A DNA stretch of 19,111 nt from Deltaproteobacteria bacterium. GTDB taxonomy: Bacteria > Desulfobacterota > DSM-4660 > Desulfatiglandales > Desulfatiglandaceae. Below are positions 7,287-13,443 of this stretch, piece by piece. The stretch is from positions 1-19,111 of the forward strand of contig JABGPV010000075.1 of NCBI GenBank assembly GCA_018644785.1, in the 5' to 3' direction. The stretch's first letter is position 1; each line of letters starts with the position of its first letter. The notes under the pieces are model-generated. The model was not told the DNA's origin. It searched no databases and was given only the letters and a program-made list of their open reading frames with translations. Made by a program: the position numbers and the translations under genes.

Positions 7287-7315
7287 ATCATACGGAAGTG
7301 GCGATTGTACGTCAA
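7287..7315 (-). promoter_or_regulatory. Sigma-70 type promoter for the minus-strand lipoprotein/OmpA block
   Basis: TTGACG (7315-7310), exactly 17 bases, TATGAT (7292-7287) on the minus strand: five of six matches in each box with ideal spacing. A start of transcription would fall near 7280, about 35 bases before the lipoprotein ATG. It is the only clear promoter upstream of the OmpA-like gene, so it may also drive that gene through the pseudogene. Confidence 0.65.
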
Positions 7316-7327
7316 GATAAACGAGAA

Positions 7328-7347
7328 ATTGGGGTCAGCCTTGACAA
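7328..7347 (+). repeat. Direct repeat copy B (ATTGGGGTCAGCC TTGACAA)
   Basis: Identical to the copy at 5863-5883 apart from one missing C. No RAYT coding sequence follows here. The rest of the gap up to 7555 is AT-rich and holds no gene I can support. Confidence 0.6.
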
Positions 7348-7457
7348 GGGGCCCCGGTCCACTGCTCGTCCGTAAACAATGAGCGCAGGATTTTTTCTTG
7401 ATATTTCTCTGGGGGTAACATAAAATCACTATCAAAATCCGCAATTAGACCGCGCTG

Positions 7458-7485
7458 TTCACAAGGCAATAGCGTGAAACATAAT
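7458..7485 (+). promoter_or_regulatory. Weak candidate promoter for the plus-strand lipoprotein cluster
   Basis: TTCACA (7458-7463), 16 bases, CATAAT (7480-7485). Matches are moderate. It is placed 71 bases ahead of the first gene of the cluster, in a very AT-rich stretch; other alignments are possible. Confidence 0.3.
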
Positions 7486-7555
7486 CCAAAATTTGAATAA
7501 AAAATCATGACATATTTTTTCAACCCGAATTTAATTTAAATTTAAGGAGAGAAAA

Positions 7556-8707
7556 ATGGAAAAAAGAGGCAAAACCAAGCTTTTCTTAGGGGTTGCATGG
7601 CTGGTTTTTCTGTCGATGGCCACCATGAGCTGGGCCATTGAAACCACCAGCATCGGAGAAGGGAGAACCCGTCAGGAGGCCATCAACAACGGTATTCGGG
7701 TGGCTGTGGAGCAGGCTTTGGGAACCATGGTCAAATCCGACACCCAGGTAACCAATGGAAAACTGATTTGGGATCGCATTGCTTCAGCCAGCGCCGGATA
7801 CGTCAAGAACTACAATGTTCTGGCGGAAGGAAAAGACCCTATTACAGACGTCTATAAAGTGAAACTGGCCGTCACCGTAGACGACTACAAATTGAAAGGC
7901 GCCGTGGATGATTTTCTAAACGACCCCAGGCAACAGCAGATCTTTCAGCAAACCAAATTTGATGAACGAAAAGTGGTTGTGGTCTATCAACCCCAGTCCG
8001 GTTTTGATCTGCCTTTCAACTCCAAAGGGGTTCAGACCATCATGGGGCTGGTTCAGGACAAACTGGCGGCGCACGGCTTCAGGGTATTTCTGCCGGATCA
8101 GATCAGACGGATCAAAGGCAAAAGCGCTGAGATGGTGGTGGACGAGGAGACCGCCATTGAAATCGGCCGACAGGAAACCGGCGACTGCGTGGTGATCGTC
8201 AGCCTGGACGGCGCCAGGAGACCCACCAACGATGGCTTTTTCCTTCTGATGTGCACATTGAATCTGAGAGCCTTTGATACGACAACAGGAGCGCTGTTCG
8301 CCAATGTGCAGGACAGGGACAAAACCATCAGTCGTGGGGGCGATTACGCCATACAGGACGGCATATCGCGGGTGGCCATTAAAATAGGGCCACGGGCCGT
8401 AGGGAATCTGGTCAAAAAAATCGTTAAACGATTCAGCGGCCCAAAATATATCACCCTTATTTTTAGAAATATCTCCATGAAAAACCAGAACAAGATGGAG
8501 GACATTCTGGAAGAGCTCGGCTGGAGAATCCGTGTTGCCCGACAAACGGGAAAATATATCGAGTTTGAGATAATCGGTGAAGCGGACCCCACATCGGTCA
8601 GGAAAATCGTGCGCAGAGAGATCCAGAAAGCCGGCCTTCCGCTTAAATCCGGCGAAAAAGTAGGTTACAGGATCACATTTAACGGGGAAGCAACAGGGGG
8701 ATACTAA
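7556..8707 (+). CDS. FlgT-like periplasmic protein, first gene of envelope cluster
   Basis: A 383-residue exported protein with a signal peptide ending MSWA at residue 27 and no lipobox. Three parts can be seen: an N-terminal alpha/beta module (about 31-110, IGEGRTRQEAINNGIRVAVEQALG...) of the type found at the start of FlgT and in DUF6175-like proteins; a middle domain (about 138-290, VVVVYQPQ...GVQTIMGLVQDKLAAHGFRVFLPDQI) resembling the TolB-N/CsgG/FlgT-middle fold; and a C-terminal domain (about 296-378). The length and order match flagellar H-ring protein FlgT of Vibrio, but sequence similarity is only by eye. TTAAGGAGAG lies 6 bases before the ATG. It is separated from the next gene by a single base. 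The likely role is a structural periplasmic component; a flagellar role is not supported since no flagellar genes are nearby. Confidence 0.85.
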   Translation: MEKRGKTKLFLGVAWLVFLSMATMSWAIETTSIGEGRTRQEAINNGIRVAVEQALGTMVKSDTQVTNGKLIWDRIASASAGYVKNYNVLAEGKDPITDVYKVKLAVTVDDYKLKGAVDDFLNDPRQQQIFQQTKFDERKVVVVYQPQSGFDLPFNSKGVQTIMGLVQDKLAAHGFRVFLPDQIRRIKGKSAEMVVDEETAIEIGRQETGDCVVIVSLDGARRPTNDGFFLLMCTLNLRAFDTTTGALFANVQDRDKTISRGGDYAIQDGISRVAIKIGPRAVGNLVKKIVKRFSGPKYITLIFRNISMKNQNKMEDILEELGWRIRVARQTGKYIEFEIIGEADPTSVRKIVRREIQKAGLPLKSGEKVGYRITFNGEATGGY

Positions 8708-8708
8708 G

Positions 8709-9677
8709 ATGAAGCGTTACCTGCTTCTGTTAACGTTACTCGTTTCATCTCTGCTGTTGTTGTCCTGCGCATCCACAGGGCCTTCCCAGACGGGGGCCCT
8801 GGTCAAGGTGTATCGGCCCAATGTGGAGACCGCATCTTTGGCCTGCTCCACGCCTCAAAGTAAAGGCATATCCTTCATGTATGTGGGTCCGGAAACCATT
8901 TCGGGACAAACCGGCACAAAGGAAAAGAAGCTGATTACCCAATTCGCCCGCTCCGTGCTGAGTGAGACCCGGGTGATCAACCCCATCGGAATACCCCCCA
9001 TGGAAGGGGAATACCCGAATCTTTCCATCGATGTCCTCGAATTGTCCGTATCGGACCAGAAAAAACAGAACCGCATCACCCGAAAAGGCGTTTTTGAAGC
9101 CAACATCAATATCCGGCAGATGGGTCTCATCGATTGCGCCACCACGGAACCTATTCTAATTGAGAAACAATATGAAGCCCCATCCTACAAACCGGAAACC
9201 CTGCTCTCCCCGCGAAAATTAAAGGGGAAGATGATCAAGGAGGCGATCAGACAGGCAATCAGACAATTTGTGCCGGTAAAGCGCACCGTATTACGTCCCG
9301 TGAAGACCGGGGGTGATGAACTGGTGGGAAAATCGGGACAAATGATTGACGGCGGCAACTGCCGCGGGGCTTATGAGGCCATTAAGCCCGTTGTGAAAAG
9401 CCCTGACTGCAAAGATGCCGATCTGCTTTACAACGCCGGTGTTGCCGTTGAATGCATGGCCTGGAAAAGGGCCATCAAGCAGGAAACCCAGGCCCGTTAT
9501 CTCCAGGAGGCGGAGAAGTACTACCGAAGGGCTGCGGCTCTTGCGCCGGGGGATGGTGATATGCAGAGGGCCAGCCGGGAGGTTTCATATGAGGTGGAAG
9601 CATTCTTTGTTTCCGGCAGCGCCCAGAATGACACACGCCGGGAAAGGGACCGCTATAAAGCGCCGACCGGTTACTGA
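8709..9677 (+). CDS. Outer-membrane lipoprotein with C-terminal TPR-like region
   Basis: The 322-residue product has a signal peptide and lipobox LLSC with Cys20. The middle (about 70-200: LITQFARSVLSETRV, YPNLSIDVLELSVSDQ, FEANINIRQMGLIDC) looks like a TolB-N/CsgG-like alpha/beta domain. From about 222 there is a TPR-like stretch (GNCRGAYEAIKPVVKSPDCKDADLLYNAGVAVECMAWKRA...YYRRAAALAPGD). The position after the lipid Cys is Ala, which by the +2 rule favours the outer membrane. I do not recognise a named family. The ATG follows the TAA of the FlgT-like gene by one base, so the two are certainly co-transcribed and probably translationally coupled. Conserved-looking cysteines at about 46, 141, 218 and 233 could form disulphides. 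Confidence 0.82.
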   Translation: MKRYLLLLTLLVSSLLLLSCASTGPSQTGALVKVYRPNVETASLACSTPQSKGISFMYVGPETISGQTGTKEKKLITQFARSVLSETRVINPIGIPPMEGEYPNLSIDVLELSVSDQKKQNRITRKGVFEANINIRQMGLIDCATTEPILIEKQYEAPSYKPETLLSPRKLKGKMIKEAIRQAIRQFVPVKRTVLRPVKTGGDELVGKSGQMIDGGNCRGAYEAIKPVVKSPDCKDADLLYNAGVAVECMAWKRAIKQETQARYLQEAEKYYRRAAALAPGDGDMQRASREVSYEVEAFFVSGSAQNDTRRERDRYKAPTGY

Positions 9678-9704
9678 GCCGGTCTATTAGAGAGGTGAAT
9701 GGTA

Positions 9705-11036
9705 ATGAAAAAGATGATTTGGCTGTTCATGGCGCTGTTTGTTCTGTCAGGGTGCATGAAGGTCATCGAAAGTGCTACCGGCATTGAAATCACCAAAAAC
9801 ACCAATCCGGTTATGGAACTTGAGATGGACCTGGTGTTTCTGGACGAACTGGCCGCACTGACCAAGCTGAATCAGATTATCCTTGAGCGGGTCCCCATCT
9901 CACTAGATGACCCCTGGCCTTCTGTCTTAAACGACTATTCCGCAACACCCCGTGAAGGGGAAGAAGCACGGTATGAGGCATACAAAGATTGTTTGACGAG
10001 GCTTTTGAAGCAGGATTTTATTTTTTACAGCATCTACAACCCATCCATGTACTTTAGTGTGTTAAGCGGCAGCAGTACCGGCGTTCAGGCGTTGCTGGCC
10101 CAGGGCCTGATTGCCGCTCGCAACAAACTGATTATGGACGGTGCTGAGGAAATGGGCCGAAAGTATGAACATGGCAAATGGGTTATCAGTTATTACCCCT
10201 TCGGCTGTAAATGCCTTTTCTACAGCCAGAGATTCGAGAGCCTTGCCCCGAGCTCCGGTGAATGCCGGCAGTTCATGGAGCGAAATGACTGTCCGTTCTT
10301 CAGTCGGCCAACGGAAGAGATGCTCTATGAATACCTGGTTCAAAAAGGTGGCCTGGACGCATGGGAGGACCTGAAAATCTCTCCGGACTGCCTCCGTATT
10401 GTGAAAGGCGAAAAACTGGGCTCCTTTAAAACGGTTTTTTATACCCTTTTTCCCGACCACGTCCGCGATGAGGCGGCGAGGGTGGATGCGGATCTGGAGG
10501 CAACGGAAACGGAACTCAAAAGTATCCAGACAAGACTTGAGGGAAAAAACCTCTCTTCCGCTGATGAGAGCCGGCTTGAAAAAGAAGAAGAGGCACTGGA
10601 AACCGCCGTGGATGAACTCATTGCCGTTCAAAAGAAGTTGTATGAAACCGCTATCTCCACCCTGGAACCAACGCCTGAAAAGATCATCATAGCCAAGAAA
10701 CTGCTGGAGATTACCCGGTTCATCAGCGAAGGCTTCAATGAAATTTCAACGGCCATGTTTGCCTTGACCGTCAAAATGACCGACGACATGATCGTTTTTG
10801 CACAAATGGGATCCGTGCAGATTAACAGCGACAGCGTCTCCCTGGCCAACCAGGGGGTCGCATCACAACCCATGCCACCGGAACGGGCCAGACTCATGAA
10901 CAAACGGCTGGCAAATCTGCCCGTCAACTACGCCTCGATTCTGGGCTATGCCATGAGCCAGAAGTCTCTGGTGAGCGAATACAGCGACTATCTCGAAGCG
11001 GTGGCCGCAATGGAGGAAAAACTGAAAAATCAATAA
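9705..11036 (+). CDS. Lipoprotein with coiled coil, family not recognised
   Basis: A 443-residue product starting MKKMIWLFMALFVLSGC (lipobox LSGC, Cys17). An in-frame ATG six bases earlier (9699) sits too close to the AGAGG site, so 9705 is preferred. Residues about 160-225 hold a Cys cluster (FGCKCLFY, GECRQF, NDCPFF, PDCLRI) suggestive of disulphides in the periplasm. Residues about 253-315 are a highly charged heptad region (DLEATETELKSIQTRLEGK, LEKEEEALETAVDELIAVQK), a likely coiled-coil hairpin broken by NLSSADE. The rest is mostly helical. It lies 27 bases after the previous gene and 42 before the next. Function unknown; the coiled coil and anchoring suggest a structural or scaffolding part of an envelope assembly. 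Confidence 0.82.
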   Translation: MKKMIWLFMALFVLSGCMKVIESATGIEITKNTNPVMELEMDLVFLDELAALTKLNQIILERVPISLDDPWPSVLNDYSATPREGEEARYEAYKDCLTRLLKQDFIFYSIYNPSMYFSVLSGSSTGVQALLAQGLIAARNKLIMDGAEEMGRKYEHGKWVISYYPFGCKCLFYSQRFESLAPSSGECRQFMERNDCPFFSRPTEEMLYEYLVQKGGLDAWEDLKISPDCLRIVKGEKLGSFKTVFYTLFPDHVRDEAARVDADLEATETELKSIQTRLEGKNLSSADESRLEKEEEALETAVDELIAVQKKLYETAISTLEPTPEKIIIAKKLLEITRFISEGFNEISTAMFALTVKMTDDMIVFAQMGSVQINSDSVSLANQGVASQPMPPERARLMNKRLANLPVNYASILGYAMSQKSLVSEYSDYLEAVAAMEEKLKNQ

Positions 11037-11078
11037 GCGTGATCTTTTGACAATTTTTTAAATCAGGGAGGTAGAGCA

Positions 11079-12281
11079 ATGCGTAAATATTTTTTACTGG
11101 TGTTTTTTTTGAGTTTTGTCTGGCTGGTGAGCGGTTGCGCCACCAAAAAACTGGCCCCCATCTCGGATGAAGACAACCCGGCACACCATTACCTCATGGG
11201 GATGGAATTAATTGACAAGGGGGATGTGAATGAGGCGGATGCCCGCTTTCAACGGGCCCTGAAACTGGAGCCGGATTACCCCCCCGCCCTGGCGGGTCGA
11301 GCGCTTGCGGCCGCCTACCGTACCCAGGCCGAAAGCGACGGGGAACACAAGTCGGTGGAGCTGAAACGGGCGTTGGATATGCTGGATGATGCCAAGGATG
11401 AAGCTGAAGGAGATTCTCAGGAATTTATTGCTGAAGTCACCGGCATTCGCGTTTACACCCGAGCAAGACCCAAAAAATGGATCGGTGAGGCCGAAGACTG
11501 CTACGAAGACAGCATGGACTTAGATGAAGTGAATGTGGCGGAACTGCCCTACTACCGAAGCAAAGAGGCGGCCCCCTACTTTATGGGAAAAGCCTATTTT
11601 GCAGACTATCAGTTCCGAAAATCGGAGGATATGCTCTCAAAAGTCATGTCCGCTCCGCCGGGGCGCTGGCACGAGCCCGCTGAAATACTGTTCAGGAGGG
11701 TACACAAAATCGTGCGGGCATCCTCCGGTTATACCCTTACCAATGTGGCCAAGCGCATCGCCGTAAAAGACCGGGTTTCAAGAGCGGATGTGGCAGCCCT
11801 GCTGGTGGATGAGATTCATCTGGACCGTTTTCTGGCCGGCCGGATTTCAGCGCCCCAGAAAAAGGATCCTGCGGCTTTCGTTCCAGCTGATATACGGGAT
11901 AATCTTTTCAAACCGGAGATTCTCATCGTCGTTAAATGGGGACTGCGAGGACTTGAGCCCATGTATGACAGCACCTCCCGAGCGTACCTCTTCTACCCCA
12001 ATAAACCCATCACCCGAAAACAACTGGCCTTTGTTCTGGAAGACATACTGATCAAAATCACCGGGGATGAATCACTGGCCAGCAAATTTTATGGTCAGTC
12101 AAACTCACCCTACCCTGACGTTTCACCCACATCGTCTTATTACAACGCCGTCACCAATTCGGTCACCCGGGGCCTCATGGCGCCCGATCTCTCAGGGGCT
12201 TTCAGGCCCGATGAAAACACGGACGGCGCGGAATTGCTTCAGTCGGTCCTGCGGTTAAGAAATGTCATGAACATACACTAA
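11079..12281 (+). CDS. TPR and SLH-domain lipoprotein
   Basis: A 400-residue lipoprotein (VSGC, Cys20). Residues about 34-78 form a TPR unit (HHYLMGMELIDKGDVNEADA, FQRALKLEPDYPPALAGRAL). Residues about 232-395 look like S-layer homology modules: VSRADVAALLVDEI, then KPITRKQLAFVLEDIL, and most clearly YPDVSPTSSYYNAVTNSVTR with GLMAPDLSGAFRPDENTDGAE. SLH domains bind secondary cell-wall polymers or peptidoglycan, so this protein could tie the outer membrane to the wall. The ribosome-binding site GGGAGGT lies 7 bases before the ATG. The gene is followed by a short tight GC hairpin and an AT-rich tandem repeat. Confidence 0.85.
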   Translation: MRKYFLLVFFLSFVWLVSGCATKKLAPISDEDNPAHHYLMGMELIDKGDVNEADARFQRALKLEPDYPPALAGRALAAAYRTQAESDGEHKSVELKRALDMLDDAKDEAEGDSQEFIAEVTGIRVYTRARPKKWIGEAEDCYEDSMDLDEVNVAELPYYRSKEAAPYFMGKAYFADYQFRKSEDMLSKVMSAPPGRWHEPAEILFRRVHKIVRASSGYTLTNVAKRIAVKDRVSRADVAALLVDEIHLDRFLAGRISAPQKKDPAAFVPADIRDNLFKPEILIVVKWGLRGLEPMYDSTSRAYLFYPNKPITRKQLAFVLEDILIKITGDESLASKFYGQSNSPYPDVSPTSSYYNAVTNSVTRGLMAPDLSGAFRPDENTDGAELLQSVLRLRNVMNIH

Positions 12282-12295
12282 GGCGGCAAGCCGCA

Positions 12296-12343
12296 GTTTT
12301 AAGTTTTAAGTTTAAAGTTTTAAGTTTTAAGTTTAAAGTTTTT
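12296..12343. repeat. 21-base AT-rich tandem repeat (2.3 copies)
   Basis: Two perfect copies of a 21-base unit (12296-12316 and 12317-12337), each reading GTTTTAA, GTTTTAA, GTTTAAA, followed by the start of a third. The unit is itself a 7-base repeat with one variant. It lies in the 130-base gap between the SLH lipoprotein and the LPP20 gene; the rest of the gap holds only the ribosome-binding site. Confidence 0.85.
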
Positions 12344-12411
12344 CAGTCAGTAAACTTCTTGTTTTTTGTGACAGAAAACCAGTTGATAAGGTATAAGAAA
12401 GGAGATTTATC

Positions 12412-13353
12412 ATGAAAAAGTTATTGGGAACCCTATTGGCACTTTTGGCAATGTTCGCTTTCATACCGGGTGTGTGGGCTGAATGGAAGAGCATAACCGA
12501 TCCCGTGCAGATTTTTGAAGAAGGCTACATCCAGGTCGTCGGCGTATCCGAGGAAGGGCAGAGTCGTTACAAAGCCATGAGGGCCGCCACGGTGGTCGCT
12601 CAGCGGGATCTGCTGGAAATCATGGAAGGGCTTCGCCTCTCAGGCCAAACCACGGTAAAAGATGGCATGTTGCAGTCCGACGATATCCGTACCAGCATCA
12701 CCGGCTTTCTGCGCGGCGCCATCAAATGCGGCGAAAAATACCACAATGACAGACGGTATGCCGAAGTCTGCATGAAGCTTCACATTCGCGGAAAAGGCGG
12801 GTTATATGATGTGATTCTGCCGTTGATCAAAGAAAATAAGATTCAGCGGGTGGCACCTGCACTGCCTACGGATTACTACAAACCCAAATTGATTCCCAAA
12901 GTAATAGGCACTGAGATTGTGGAGGAAACGGTTCAGAAAAGGGTCCCGGAAATCGGGGGCAAACCAGCCACCGTAACGGAAACCGTAGCGGTGGTGAAGC
13001 AAGTCCCCGCCGTTGTTTTTGACGGCCTGATCGTGGATGTGAGGGATTTCAAATTCAGGCCGGCCCTGGTCAACACGGTGGTGACCGCTGGCGACAAGGT
13101 CGTTTTTGATCCATCTAAAATCTTGAGCGCCATTCTGGTGGAACGGGGCTGCGGTGGATTCACCACCGATCCCGGCAAAGCCAAGGCCCTGCTTGAAAGC
13201 TGGGGCAGCAAGAAACCGATGATCATAAAAGGGGTTGGGGTGGTCAAAATGACCAACGCCAAAGTATCCCCTGACGATGCCGCCGCCATTTACCTCAGTG
13301 ATCAGAAAAGCAACCTGCTGGCCAACGCCAAGGTGGTTTTTCTTCTGAAATAA
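12412..13353 (+). CDS. LPP20-family exported protein
   Basis: A 313-residue protein with a cleavable signal peptide (VWA at 21-23, no lipobox). Residues about 37-140 are an LPP20-type domain: GYIQVVGVSEEGQSRYKAMR, VVAQRDLLEIMEGLRLSG, SDDIRTSITGFLRGA. After a basic/Pro linker, residues about 201-313 (VFDGLIVDVRDFKFRPALVN...ILVERGCGGFTTDPGKAKALL...MIIKGVGVV...AKVVFLLK) match the C-terminal domain that usually accompanies LPP20 in delta-proteobacteria (pattern GLIVDARG...RPA...). FlgP of Vibrio, a flagellar outer-membrane protein, also belongs to the LPP20 group. AAGGAG lies 7 bases before the ATG. It is set 130 bases from the gene before and is followed by a hairpin with T-run. Confidence 0.87.
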   Translation: MKKLLGTLLALLAMFAFIPGVWAEWKSITDPVQIFEEGYIQVVGVSEEGQSRYKAMRAATVVAQRDLLEIMEGLRLSGQTTVKDGMLQSDDIRTSITGFLRGAIKCGEKYHNDRRYAEVCMKLHIRGKGGLYDVILPLIKENKIQRVAPALPTDYYKPKLIPKVIGTEIVEETVQKRVPEIGGKPATVTETVAVVKQVPAVVFDGLIVDVRDFKFRPALVNTVVTAGDKVVFDPSKILSAILVERGCGGFTTDPGKAKALLESWGSKKPMIIKGVGVVKMTNAKVSPDDAAAIYLSDQKSNLLANAKVVFLLK

Positions 13354-13382
13354 TTTTTGGATGGCCGAAACAATCGAAACGG

Positions 13383-13424
13383 TCTGCCCGCCGGAACACC
13401 GACGGGCGGGCAGATTCGTTTTTT
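13383..13424 (+). terminator. Rho-independent terminator or attenuator
   Basis: TCTGCCCGCC (13383-13392), a 12-base loop, GGCGGGCAGA (13405-13414), four bases, then TTTTTT (13419-13424). The 10-bp GC-rich stem plus T-run is a classic intrinsic terminator. It ends only 19 bases before the AsmA-like ATG, leaving no room for a new promoter after it, which suggests partial read-through. Confidence 0.75.
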
Positions 13425-13443
13425 CCTTCGTGAGGTTAACACA

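Noticed and set aside
7335..7523. 62-residue minus-strand open frame starting at TTG
   Set aside because: No ribosome-binding site, no recognisable motif, AT-rich gap beside a repeat remnant; probably non-coding or a fossil.
12282..12300. GC hairpin GCGG-CAAG-CCGC with four T as terminator after the SLH lipoprotein
   Set aside because: Stem of only 4 bp (or 5 bp with a 2-base loop) and a short T-run; too weak to call.
12359..12397. Promoter before the LPP20 gene (TTGTTT or TTGTGA with TATAAG)
   Set aside because: Spacings of 20 bases or more, or 13; no acceptable pair of boxes.
13357..13443. Upstream ATG extending the AsmA-like protein by 29 residues
   Set aside because: It would translate the terminator hairpin and place the membrane segment away from the N-terminus; the ATG at 13444 has a better ribosome-binding site.
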